From assembly GCF_000006405.1 (NCBI RefSeq), contig NW_003216689.1:242439-306438 (forward strand): a DNA stretch of 64,000 bases, read 5' to 3'. Numbering within the stretch: position 1 is the stretch's first letter; each line of letters opens with the position of its first letter. A program made the position numbers and the translations under genes. This DNA comes from Perkinsus marinus ATCC 50983. Taxonomy: Eukaryota; Perkinsozoa; Perkinsida; Perkinsidae. Shown one piece after another: positions 21,706-31,269 of this stretch. The notes beneath the pieces were generated by a model. It made no database searches. It was given only the letters and a program-made list of their open reading frames with translations, and was not told the origin of the DNA.

Positions 21706-22871
21706 CTACCCTGCGCTGAATGGCGAATACTCCATAGTCGCAGTCCCTGGCATCACAGCTATCGGGGTCATCACCATGCAGGGGTTCTCATGCTCTTCTA
21801 CGGGTTTTTCCGGTGTGACGAGCATTGCAGTCCTTCCTAAAACCAAATCGCCATGCACTCTAGTACGCGCAATCTGAAGACCCAATCTCATGTGGGAGCC
21901 TGAACTTTCTAAATTAGCTGCTATAAATAGCTTTGGAAACTCCTAAACTCAGCTGAGAAAAGCGATCATATATTATTCCAACAACACTGAGCTCACCCGA
22001 ACTCCAACACAGACCAGCAACCTGAAATTTTGTATAGGAACTCTATGAGTATAATAGTATCGTTTGAATACGCCATAGAAGTGTTGAGGCTTACCAAGTC
22101 TGGGGAAAAAATATGCACATGATTGACTACATGTGTCGATGACAATATGAAAATTAAGAGAAAATTCTTATTATTTCTACCCGAATTCATATGTCAACTT
22201 CTATAAATAGCTTTGGAAACTCCTAAGCTCAGCTGAGGAAAGCGAGCATATATTCTCCCAACAACACTGAGCTCACCCGAACTCCAACACAGACCAGCGG
22301 ATTGCGGTCTTGATAACCGACTCGTAGGAGCCACAATCGTACGAGGGGGAGGCTTATATTCAATTCGATCACTCGTTGTTGCTACTGAAAAAGAAAACTA
22401 CTATCAAATGAATGGCGAACTATACCTTCAATTGTCTCTGCTCTCTGATTTCGCCTTATGTCATCGATCAGCTTCTGCATATATTCGTCGCGACTCGCAA
22501 GCCTTTCCGTACGAGTACGTAAATCCATCGAAATTCTAGGAGAGCGTTGATCAGCCAGTGTTGTTACCCCCAGGCCTCTGCGACTGAGAGTTTGCCTGTA
22601 GTTCGGCGAGGGAAGCACTCGTCCTTCTGCAGGAGGTGCGGGAATAGTGAGCATGACCAACAACAACAACTCTGCACTTAGTGTAGGAAAATACGCACAT
22701 GGTCAACTACATGTGTTAGTGACAATGTGAGAAAATTTTGGGGAAGTTATCATTGTGTAATCTGCATATTTCTACGCGAATTCGTATGTAAATTAGTGAG
22801 AAAACTCCCAAGCTCAGCCGAGGAGAATTAACATATATTCTAACATTTCCTATACCACCCTTCGTTGACAT
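21706..22871 (-). CDS. Probable secreted or membrane-anchored protein, unknown family
   Basis: Exon 0 (22871-22856) supplies MSTKG and joins in phase to an exon at 22671 to give GELLLLVMLTIPAPPAEG, a good signal peptide. The next parts are SRDEYMQKLIDDIRRNQRAE, then SDRIEYKPPPRTIVAPTSRL, then a hydrophobic NDTIILIEFLYKIS exon, and a last exon with MRLGLQIARTRVHGDL ending SPFSAG. All introns are phase 1. Three of the four are built on family 2 elements, and introns 2 and 3 also share about 35 nt at their 5' ends (GTCTGTGTTGGAGTTCGGG). Function is unknown. The start codon lies 63 bp below the VMA21 stop on the same strand. Confidence 0.6.
21905..22010 (-). mobile_element. Family 2 element, partial, in an intron
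   Basis: On the minus strand it reads GTTGTTGGAATAATATATGATCGC and then CTCAGCTGAG, but lacks the second half. It forms most of intron 3 of the secreted-protein gene at 21706-22871. Confidence 0.75.
22098..22260 (-). mobile_element. Family 2 element whose end supplies a splice acceptor
   Basis: On the minus strand it begins TGTTGGGAGAATATATGCTC and ends TGTGCATATTTTTTCCCCAG. The terminal CCCCAG is the splice acceptor for the exon starting LVSLNTSMAYS. It makes up most of intron 2 of the secreted-protein gene. Confidence 0.85.
22672..22855 (-). mobile_element. Family 2 element filling intron 0 of the secreted-protein gene
   Basis: The 184-nt intron is GTATAGGAA, then the element (ATGTTAGAATATATG to TATTTTCCTACACT), then AAGTGCAG. 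The element accounts for nearly all of the intron. The flanking exons rejoin to make an uninterrupted signal peptide. Confidence 0.85.
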
Positions 22872-22933
22872 CACCAACACAAGTCGGTGAAAACAAGCTG
22901 AGGAACTTGCGGTAGATTCTAGTATATCGCTAT

Positions 22934-23732
22934 TTAGTTCTTTTTCTTATCATCCTTTTTCTTCTCCTGAACAGCCGCCCAGTCGTGTTTTTCTTCCTGG
23001 TACCTGACAAAACGTAACCCGAATAAAACTGAGAGTCAAGGCTGCTTACGCATAGAAAGCATAAAGTGCCATAATAATGTTGGCAGAAATGACCGCACTG
23101 ATACCAGAGTAACTCAATATCTGTACAGTGAATATATAACCTCCCAGAATGGTCATCGACTAACTCACTTTGTTATCATCGGTAATACCCATCCCCGGTA
23201 GAGCCGCCTGTACCGCGAAAAATACACTAATGGGTACCACGAACATAGCGAGAGCAGTGAAGGCGAATGGAATGGCAACTTTTCTATTTTCTTCATGCGA
23301 CAGCAGACCGAATAAGGTGTACCTACAAAACAGTATGAGGAAATATGCACATGTGTTGGTATGAAAGTTCTGGGAAAATTTTTTGAGAAATTCTCATTGG
23401 TTTCTGTAGACTTCTAGCCGAATTCGCATGTAAACTTTTAATAATTAGTGAGACAACTTCTAAGCTCAGCTGAGGGTAACAAACACATATATTAAAAACT
23501 CCAACTGCAAAATCGATAACCTCACAAAATGGAGCCGATTTCGGTACTTGGGCCCTTGTTCTTGTTGCTGCTGCTGATTCTCCACTGACTGTTCTTGGCC
23601 GTCATCTTTTCCGGAAGGCTTCCCGCCCTTTCCCGAGGGTAAAGGGGGCAATTCAACTACTTCTGATTGTTGATCTGATGGCACTGACTTCTCCTCGGTA
23701 GACTCCTTTTTGTTGGCTTGTTTTCTAGCCAT
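22934..23732 (-). CDS. VMA21: VMA21-like V-ATPase assembly factor
   Basis: Exons 23732-23521, 23322-23169, 23120-23050 and 23003-22934 give 168 aa. VMA21 is an ER membrane chaperone for the V0 sector of the vacuolar proton pump. Seen: a hydrophilic N-terminus with a Gln run; first membrane segment AFTALAMFVVPISVFFAV after RKVAIPF; a short loop with GMGITDDNK; second segment GISAVISANIIMALYAFYA; and a cytosolic tail ending KKKN, a KKxx dilysine retrieval signal like that of yeast Vma21. The N-terminus is about 70 residues longer than in yeast or human. Intron 1 (23520-23323) carries a family 2 element. Confidence 0.9.
23333..23515 (-). mobile_element. Family 2 element in VMA21 intron 1
   Basis: On the minus strand it runs from GTTGGAGTTTTTAATATATG to CATATTTCCTCATACTG. 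It is flanked by GATTTTGCA on the left and GTTTTGTAG on the right, a possible imperfect target duplication (TTTTGCAG/TTTTGTAG). The right copy provides the acceptor. Confidence 0.85.
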
Positions 23733-23844
23733 CTTACAAATACGAATAATTCTAAACTAAATCAACCCTGTGCGGACACTTGCAATTCAAATATTGTCGA
23801 GTCACCCAGAAACGTCACTAAAACATGCATGATTAGCATCACCA

Positions 23845-25233
23845 TCAGCCGGCCAACCACGCCCGTTTCTTCCGCCGCAGAACCTGAGAGCGAGTCCAAG
23901 AGCAGTGTTGCAGGAATATATGCTCGCTTTCCTCAGCTGAGCTCAGGAGTTTCCAAAGCTAATTATGTGTACGACGAAAACCAGCGATAAATTCCCTAAT
24001 TTCACCAACATAGTCGATCGCGTGTATATTTTCCACTCACAGGGGGCGGGGGTATAGGAGCACTGCCGGGAATGAGTTCCCCTGTGCTGTAGAAATGCTT
24101 CTTCCTGTCATAAGGCGTATACAACTGTCGCATTCGCATTCTCCAGGTTCTCTGAAAATGCGGAAAATCGAGAGGGAAAAAGCACATGGTTGTTATTTAC
24201 TATAGGATGCTTCTTGACGCCATACTTTGAACGCCGCGAGCGACGATCCTTCACTGGTAAGCAGTCAAACTTGCCTCGTACTATCTGACTTGCGCATGCG
24301 TGCAGAAATATTGTGTCGAGGGGACACGCTGTGTCGTCCTACCTTATAATTACACCCTGGTATATCATTAGCCCGACCACCTCTGACCAGCACCACACTA
24401 TGCACTTGCAGATTGTGGCCGATACCAGGGATGAACCTATGCAATGCAAAACTGACCACTACTAACAATAGCCTCATCCGAACACCACAAATGTGCTAAG
24501 GAATAATAAACGACTTGAGCTTACGCTGACTTGTTATAATATAGAGGAGTAAGTACATGATAATGAATATAAAGGGTAATACTATGGAGTTGAAAAACAC
24601 TAGTGGAAAATTGATTTCACGACTACTAGATAGCGCGAATATCGCGTTTTTCACCGAGTATTACGCCACTTCGCGTGACACGAGTGAGACTACAATGAAT
24701 ATAATACGATAATTAATACCATAAATCCGCAAACGCTATCTTGAAAGGATTCATATCAGAAGGGCTAACAATTGACGCTACGTGATTGTATTGTGGTGCG
24801 GTATGTAAAATATTCACGCACTATTCTATGTTGGAGTTTCACCCGTTTTACGTGAAGTGGCGTAAAACTCGGTGAAAAACGCGAAATTCGCGGTGATATG
24901 CAGTAGTCGTGAAATATGTTTTTCACTAGTGTTTTTCATATCACGGCCGCCCGTGAAACTTCCATTATAATAACCCCGCTAAATTCCATATCGAGGGGAT
25001 ATACATCATCAGGACCAACGATCGAGCTAAGCTTACGCTAAGACGACCCTTTTATTGCTGAGCCGAACTCTTGCCACCTTCCTCAGCCCCGAATGTGGTT
25101 TCCTCGGAGATTTAACTGTCACCTAAAACATCATTTTCACTGGCATTTTGTCAAGCTCGACTGACTTTCACGCAAATGCCTTTTTTAAAAGGATTTCCCT
25201 CAAGCCATTTCGATCGGACATTCCAACTCCTTC
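23845..25233 (-). CDS. Mitochondrial ribosomal protein uS12 (Rps12), nuclear gene
   Basis: Five in-phase exons: 25233-25166, 25122-25037, 24436-24343, 24151-24041 and 23883-23845. Ribosomal uS12 sits at the decoding centre. Seen in order: [15 protein letters not shown] (family EG.P.KRGVC), [19 protein letters not shown] (family TPKKPNSALRK), [20 protein letters not shown] and NDIPGCNYK. After that the usual RG.LD...R...RSKYG tail is replaced by [20 protein letters not shown], a Pro-rich stretch, and a basic end [11 protein letters not shown]. The N-terminal exon lies upstream of a family 2 element; the frame at 25431-25664 is a candidate. The long intron 25036-24437 holds two family 1 copies. 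The divergent tail and lack of chloroplast genes nearby favour a mitochondrial protein. Confidence 0.85.
23905..24040 (+). mobile_element. Family 2 element coincident with a uS12 splice donor
   Basis: Intron 24040-23884 of uS12 reads, from the donor on the minus strand, GTGAGTGGAAAATATACACG. This aligns to the family terminus GTGTGGGAAAATATGCACATG, so the element end is the donor. Its other terminus (CATATATTCCTGCAACACTG) lies about 18 nt before the acceptor. Confidence 0.85.
24586..24692 (-). mobile_element. Family 1 element in a uS12 intron
   Basis: It reads GGAGTTGAAAAACACTAGTG, ATTTCACGACTACTAGATA and CGCGTTTTTCACCGAGTATTA, ending TCGCGTGACACGAGTGAGAC. It is the reverse orientation of the copy at 24833 and lacks the GGCCGCCCGTGATATG segment. 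Confidence 0.75.
24833..24963 (+). mobile_element. Family 1 element, complete
   Basis: It starts GGAGTTTCACCCGTTTTACG and ends CGGCCGCCCGTGAAACTTCC, with near-perfect terminal inverted repeats. It is about 131 bp. It lies in the same 600-bp uS12 intron as the copy at 24586. Confidence 0.85.
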
Positions 25234-25246
25234 CTGAGACCAGTAC

Positions 25247-25425
25247 AATGTTGGAGAATATAGTCAACTACATGGAATAGTGACAGTATGAAAATTAGGA
25301 TGAAATTTCGCCAAGTTCTGGTAGAAGTCTACAAAAAGCATCGAGAATTTGCCAAAATTTCCCTCAGAATTTTCATATTATCACCACCACACGGTGTTGA
25401 CCATATACATATATGCAGTTCGTGC
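25247..25425 (+). mobile_element. Family 2 element upstream of a uS12 exon
   Basis: On the plus strand it reads ATGTTGGAGAATATAGTCAA, GGAATAGTGACAGTATGAAA, then AGAATTTGCCAAAATTTCCC and CACCACACGGTGTTGACCAT. It looks like two overlapping half-elements. Its left end is 13 nt from the acceptor of the uS12 exon starting at 25233. Confidence 0.7.
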
Positions 25426-25672
25426 CCCTATTATACACGACCACACACGCGAGACCAGCAAAAAGTACTACTGGGGACAAACTTGGGCACCCTCTTATAA
25501 AAGAGTCGACCCCTCAGCCTGAAGGTATATCCTCTAGTCCCAAACGGTATCGTAGTCGGCGCTGTATACAGCGATGAACCAATATTCGAGATCAACGGTG
25601 AACCCATTAAAGGGCGAGGCTGTGCCCCATTAGGTAACTGAAATCCACCACCTTTAACGAGCACTTCTTATT

Positions 25673-25768
25673 GGAGTTGCACGAGCCGTGATATGAAGAA
25701 CACTAGTGAAAAACATATTTCCCAAATCACTACATACCGCGAATATCACGTAAAACGGTGAAACTCCC
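25673..25768 (+). mobile_element. Family 1 element, shortened
   Basis: It starts GGAGTTGCACGAGCCGTGAT and ends CACGTAAAACGGTGAAACTCC. The core with CACTAGTGAAAAACATAT and ACTACATACCGCGAATATC is retained. It lies between uS12 and the receptor gene. Confidence 0.8.
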
Positions 25769-26019
25769 TTACACGTCCAAACCCGGGGGTCTGCGATGCT
25801 GAAATGAAAGTCCTTCTAGCAGTCGTACAGCATAGGGGCGATGACCAAGACTGCTTCCTTACAAGTCTGCTGAGCATTTACAAAACTAACAGCAACTGTT
25901 ATCACCGCGAATTTATACGTAATCGTCGCCACTACGAACGAGCTCTCCTAAGGGAAGTAAATATAAATATAAAATCCTACCTAATATACGAGTTCAGAGT
26001 CAACGAGTAAACGATACTG

Positions 26020-26177
26020 GGAGTTTCACCCGTGATATGAAAAAAAACTCCCGTGAAAAACATGGCTGACATCTCACTTCTCAGAAACCAATTTTGTTAC
26101 CAGCCGCGCAAACACATACGTCCTACATTTTACATGGAATATTACGTCACTTCTCGTTAAACGGGTTGTGAAACTCC
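26020..26177 (+). mobile_element. Family 1 element, expanded
   Basis: It starts GGAGTTTCACCCGTGATATG and ends AACGGGTTGTGAAACTCC, with matching terminal inverted repeats, but about 45 nt of unrelated sequence sits near the middle. It lies about 140 bp past the receptor stop codon. Confidence 0.8.
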
Positions 26178-26313
26178 AGTGAAGTATATAAACTCAACGC
26201 AAGCAGCACCATGAGGTCATCAAAATCATCATCGTCGTTGAGATGGAGTCGGCAATTGTCAGCAACTACCAAGGTAACATCCCCTGTAGTATATATCAAA
26301 AAAATCAGAATTT

Positions 26314-27749
26314 TCAATGGTTTGTTAAAGGAGTGTACTCGGCCATCTGGGACTTCACTTCTAACATCACTTCTTCCCTCAACTGTGCCTGAGTGGATTC
26401 AATGTTGGAGTTTCATAACCCGTTTTACGTGAAGTGGCGTAATACTCTGTGAAAAACGCGATATTCGCGCTATGTCGTGGTCATGATATAAGTTTTTCAC
26501 TAGTGTTCTTCATGTCGCGGATGAAATTTCAATCCTAGACTAATATATATCTGGTTTCCTCAGCTGAGCTCAGAAGTTTTCTCAACGACTTAGTGCACAA
26601 AAATAGTATTTTTCAATAGAAATTTTGAGGAATTTTTATATGTATTTTTAAAATACAAAGAAAATCCTCAAAATTTCTCGTCAACATATGCATAATTTCC
26701 CACACTGAGCGCGTCCGAATGACAACTGCTAGACACACTAGACCACCACCGTTACTCACTTGCAAAGATCGTGTTATAAACTTCTTATAGATGAGCATAC
26801 CAATTCCGAGGCCCGCCAGAATGCCTAGTAGAATCAGCACGACCGTACCAAATGTCACGCCACCCTCGTAAATTCTAAAGAGGACAACATTGGTAGTAAT
26901 ATTGATACTTTCCAAATCCACTGTGTCACTAAAATATGCCAACCGATGTTGGAATAAATCTCTGCTTAGCTCAGTTGAACTAAAGAGTTTAGGTAATTAT
27001 AGAAATTCACATACAACTTCGGGTAGGAGTGGACAAAACCCAACGAGAAAATCCCCGAAATTTCTACATAAATTTCATATTATCACCAACACACGTAGTT
27101 GAACCCAACCCTAGGAGCTCCCCAGTTAGTCACATATCAGGAGCTTCGTATTTCGAGCATGCCGACGGAGGGTCCGTGAAAGCTGAGCATATCGCCTTCC
27201 GAATCGGATCCGCATCCAAATCTCCAGCATATCTGATACCACACCAGCCTGAGCATCCCCGAAACAACACCGCCATCCCCTATAGAATACCTCCATCCGT
27301 TGATTCTAACTGCGGAAGGACTCCACGCCTTCGTCTGCACTTGTGCATTGAGAATACTCTACAAAAACATATACATTCACACAAGCACCGAAAGCACTTA
27401 AACTTACCCGTTTCGTAACATCATCTTTCATGCACTTATCAATGGATGCAACATCGATCCTCAACTGCTTCATAACCTTCCCAAAGACCACATCTCTCAA
27501 AACCCCCGCCATAAAATGCCTACCCTCTCAGCACAAGCGTCACCAAATTTCCTATCATCTGCTGTGTTTTTCCATGCATCATGGGCCATCGACGCCGGGC
27601 ATCTTAGGTCGAGTTTGGTAAGATACAAAATAGGCCCAAAGACTTACTCTCTGAGATAAATATCCTTATAATCGATATACGCATCTGAGTGCTTGAACGT
27701 CCCAAGAGCATCACCTAACAACAAAAACCTCCTCCTCCTCCTGCTACTA

Positions 27750-27803
<54 letters not shown>

Positions 27804-30506
27804 CCACCCCATGCATTCTACCCGCTGAAAGCGCCTCCGCAGTGAGCTCACGGATGCATAGTTGCCGTAGGTCTTCGTTCACGACCATACGGCCGGTCAA
27901 CTGACTGTTACTCTCAACGTCATCCGAACAGTATCTATTATCAGGACACGCATACTACATTAGCACCAATATGGTCCAATTCTATGCATGAGCAACAGTA
28001 TTCCTATAATATCCCATTCATACGACCCTTCCTGTTGAGTTCTTCAACCCTGTAGAATTGAACAACAGCATGCTATGATGGCGATTACTATAAACATTAT
28101 TTCTTCACAGTTCTCACTAAATATCGAATTTTATTACCAATACCTGTAGTAGGGAAAATCCACTTTTAATATTACGAAAAAATCTAAATCCTTTCGCTCC
28201 TCGAAATTCAAGTCTACGAAGTTGAGCCACATTCGCTACAGCGATACAAATCCCGCCCCTCACGTGTGCTCGTCCACTGACAGACACATATCCTCATAAG
28301 CCTTATAGTCCAGGGAAAACACGTTGTAGTGCGGTCTGATGTTAATTCGGCCCTTCATCTCTCGAAAAAACGGTGCCTGCCAATGTGGGAAAATATGTAA
28401 AATTCCAAAAAAAATAGATTTTTTTTTTCATTTGCATACACTTCTACTCCAATTCCTATATAAACTGAGTGGAAAAATTCTCAAAGTCAAAACATCCCAT
28501 AATATGTCCTCCCACCAGATCGTGAAACAGCTTGTAACTGTCCTGTCTCCCTGCACTAGTCCACCAGTCAAATACAACAACATGTTGAACTGGGAGGTTC
28601 CACGATAGCTCAACCAGAACGTATCTTAGGTTCAAGCTTGACGACACATACAGAGGTGAAAGATTCTACTTATGCATTCTGACGTCAGTCGCCTTGCTGT
28701 TGTCTTTGTTAAATCGATCGAGCCAACCCCTGAAGGAGCTCTCTAATATCACACCCTGCCAAAGCTACAGCCACTTACCGTAACAGTTCCGAATCTGCCC
28801 AACTTAGTAGAATGGTCGGTACGTTAACTCGTGAACCGTAACCATCATCAGCAGGGACCACATTTGTGATCTGAAAACTACCAATGAGAGCGATTCTGAA
28901 ATAACCATCTAACTTTTCACAGTGCTGCAGAGTAGGAGTGACAATCATCTCTCCTACCATTGTTGAACGAATAACGGTAGTTCACAATCTTTTGATTCTG
29001 TCAAGGCTACCTTCAGTAGAAGTAGACTCATAACACTAATAAAATACTTCCATACATTGTAAGTAAGCAATGATTAAACTTCATTATCAATACATATAAA
29101 TTTCCCTAATGAGAGTATGAATATTGAATTGATTATAATACGAAGTAGTTCTCTATCGTTCGCTCTTTTCCAGACACTACTGTTCACAGTTCTACAGTTC
29201 AAACCTGCAAAAGTATATGAGCCTGAGTTTAGGAGTAGCACAGCGACAAATGCTGATTATAATACGAAGTAGTTGACTATCGTTCGCTTCTCTCAAGAGT
29301 CTTGAGAGAAGCGAACGATAGTCTTCTCGGCGGTCTTGAGTCGAGACCGCCCTATTACACTACTATTGACACTTCTAGAGTTTCCAAATTCTAAAAACTA
29401 TAAAGTAGCACGGTGTCGAATGCAAAAGTTCACTGTATTTCGATTCTGTCATGACCACCACTATCTCCATTAGTACATCCTGATCTCTCTTTTCGTAGGA
29501 CTGTAATATCAGCACCGCTGCTGCGTTCTTCTTAGCCTCAGCTACCCTCACTTTAGATACAAACGTACAGGTTCCCCTACAAAGATTCAAAACAGGTCCA
29601 AAATCGTACCATATCCAAAACCATCACCTCTCCACGACAACTATGTTCATTGGCGTATTAGATCCTTCCACAGAAGCCGCCTCCCCCACTTTTTCATCTT
29701 TCGAGTTGAACTCCTGGCCGTCAACATCATAATCGTTTTGGCAGTGATTCGATTTGGACTCGGCAAATACCAGTCGACCTGCAGCTCAAAATTGGCAATC
29801 ACAAAGATTAACAATATCATATATAGCACGAAAAGAATAATAATATCTATAGTGACAATTCTAGAACCCTCTCTCGAGAGCTTACAATACATTCTAGACG
29901 GGGATGGATACAAAACGGGTTAGCGTGTTGCTAGCACGAGTACTCTGCACATTGTTGAACGGGTTTCCCTTGACATGTATCAATTGCCCTGTATCGCAAC
30001 GATGACCAAAAGACTGTCAAGATCTTTTGATTACTTCTGAACTGTCGTGTGCCTATTACAGCATAAACATATAAAGTTCCCGAGAGGATAACTCATTGTG
30101 AACCTTCCACATGACTCAGATTAGATTCTACAAACAGTCTCCCATGTAAGTGGCATCACATTATGAACATTTTTCCCATTCTCGTACCACCCTGATGAAC
30201 ACTACTTCTCAAAATCCAGATGAGTCTCTGCATATTGTGCGTCAGATTATATCCATATTAAATACTTCCCACTCACCTCGTTGTCGCTGGCCATAATGTG
30301 GCGTTCCAAACGTTGCCGTTGCTCCCAGCAAAAAGCCGTTATTTTGAACATGCTTAGCGACCCATGGTTCATCGATCTTCTGTACCTGACATCATCCGAA
30401 TCTTACTAACGTCAACCTCTTCATATCTTACCAACTCCTCAGGTTTTATAACACGCACTTGAGCCACTGCATGAACTCCTAGAAGTACGAGGATCGACAG
30501 CCTCAT
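26314..30506 (-). CDS. Vacuolar sorting receptor (VSR/BP-80-like)
   Basis: Fifteen exons, about 509 aa: 30506-30411, 30379-30277, 29778-29628, 29576 to about 29462, 28870-28779, 28636-28516, 28376-28264, 27934-27822, 27714-27648, 27602-27524, 27476-27408, 27358-27291, 27232-27134, 26928-26760 and 26388-26314. Signal peptide MRLSILVLLGVHAVAQ; PA domain with ATATFGTPHYGQ, NIVVVERGTCTFVSKVRVAE and VNVPTILLSW; central domain with RPHYNVFSLDYKAYEDMC, NEDLRQLCIREL, IDKCMKDD and IRKAICSAFTDPPSAC; one membrane segment FGTVVLILLGILAGLGIGML; short tail EVKSQMAEYTPL with a YxxL-type sorting signal in place of plant YMPL. VSRs carry cargo from the Golgi to vacuoles. The EGF repeats of plant VSRs are missing. 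Exon 4's donor is ambiguous (29462 or 29477). Confidence 0.9.
26406..26532 (+). mobile_element. Family 1 element in the last receptor intron
   Basis: It starts GGAGTTTCATAACCCGTTTT and carries AAGTGGCGTAATACTC, GAAAAACGCGATATTCGCGC and TTTTTCACTAGTGTTCTTC. The right terminus is degenerate (GATGAAATTTC). It lies in intron 26759-26389, about 15 nt from the acceptor, next to a family 2 copy. Confidence 0.8.
26540..26712 (+). mobile_element. Family 2 element in the last receptor intron
   Basis: It runs from CTAATATATATCTGGTTTCC through CCTCAGCTGAGCTCAGAAG to TATGCATAATTTCCCACACTG, antisense to the receptor gene. With the adjacent family 1 copy it accounts for most of this 371-nt intron. Confidence 0.85.
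26944..27112 (+). mobile_element. Family 2 element in receptor intron 13
   Basis: It starts ATGTTGGAATAAATCTCTGC, contains ATACAACTTCGGGTAGGAGTG and ends ATCACCAACACACGTAGTTG. The intron is 27133-26929, so the element fills about 80% of it. It is antisense to the gene. Confidence 0.85.
27728..27802 (+). repeat. (CTA)n microsatellite in receptor intron 8
   Basis: CCT/CTA triplets lead into about 15 CTA repeats. On the gene's strand this reads (TAG)n, 20 nt after the GTAGAATGC donor. It resembles the arrays in both CNOT3 copies. Confidence 0.95.
28383..28514 (-). mobile_element. Family 2 element that is the whole of receptor intron 6
   Basis: The intron 28515-28377 begins GTGGGAGGACATATTATGGG at the donor and ends CATATTTTCCCACATTGGCAG at the acceptor. 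Its two ends are the two family termini, leaving only GCAG outside. The protein motif HDL/APFFREMKG is restored across it. Confidence 0.85.
29275..29323. repeat. Perfect 24-bp hairpin in a receptor intron
   Basis: GACTATCGTTCGCTTCTCTC and AAGA are followed by one G and then the exact reverse complement. A smaller hairpin (GCGGTCT and AGACCGC, seven-base loop) follows at 29330-29350. The left arm region, GATTATAATACGAAGTAGTT plus ACTATCGTTCGCT, recurs at about 29134, so the hairpin derives from a repeated motif. Confidence 0.9.
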
Positions 30507-30539
30507 CAAAGTAAGGACGATCACCAACAGCAACACACT

Positions 30540-30830
30540 GCTATGTCAAAGCCGACCTCAATTACGATCAACACAATTAGCAGTACTGATCAACTCGAAA
30601 GGTTCTAGAAATGATAATAATGAACAAATGGAATCTCCTCTGTCCCTCTCTGGTAAGCTCATGTTAATGACGATTGTCTTCTCTCCGAGGCGCCACCGGA
30701 AGCTCATCTTCCAGATGACAGTAACTACAGACAGAACGCTTAGTAGTACACGTGCCCCGGTTGCGGGATTGATAACGGATCATCGACTTATGATGTTGAC
30801 ACTATCCTTTTCTAATGGTTAGCTCCGGAC
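30540..30830 (-). repeat. Upstream block of the receptor, present three times
   Basis: This 290-bp block immediately upstream of the receptor start recurs at about 34290-34590 and 36995-37280. All copies keep a minus-strand open frame containing WKMSFRWRLGEKT or close variants, then INMSLPERDRGDSICSLLSF, ending before TGA. No initiating ATG is common to the three. It may be a promoter or leader, or a short unrecognised gene. Confidence 0.55.
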
Positions 30831-31269
30831 ACAACGACAATCATGAGTTACCACTGGGAAGACCGTAATAGGCCCATCCAGCTCATATGTTATTCACTTG
30901 AGATGAAAAGATGGTTAAGTGAAGTACACACCAGCATGAAACACTAAAACGGAACTAAATTCGAAAATGTCATAAATAATATAATTGTGATAAAATGTGA
31001 TATGAATATGCTCCGATAACTGAATGCATTAAAATGTAGATGGAAAGTGTATAATGAATACTCATATTCAGTATGAAAATATACTACAACTTCTCACACT
31101 GCAAAATTACCAACATCAAAATCCAACAGTAAAAGCATCCAGCAAACATATAGGGCCTCTGAATAATCATTCCGGAATTATTCACTCACCGTTTAAACAA
31201 CTCCACGGAAAATAAATTCTTACTACCGGACCCCTCGAAGAGCATACAAACATCCCATGAACCAGCCTC

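Noticed and set aside
23160-23168. In-frame TAG in VMA21, first read as a disabled gene
   Set aside because: A canonical 48-nt intron from GTGAGT to CTGTACAG removes it and restores the second membrane segment.
24343-24477. Frame [15 protein letters not shown] read as a signal peptide of a secreted protein
   Set aside because: The following [17 protein letters not shown] and the upstream exons show it is uS12; the hydrophobic start is intron sequence.
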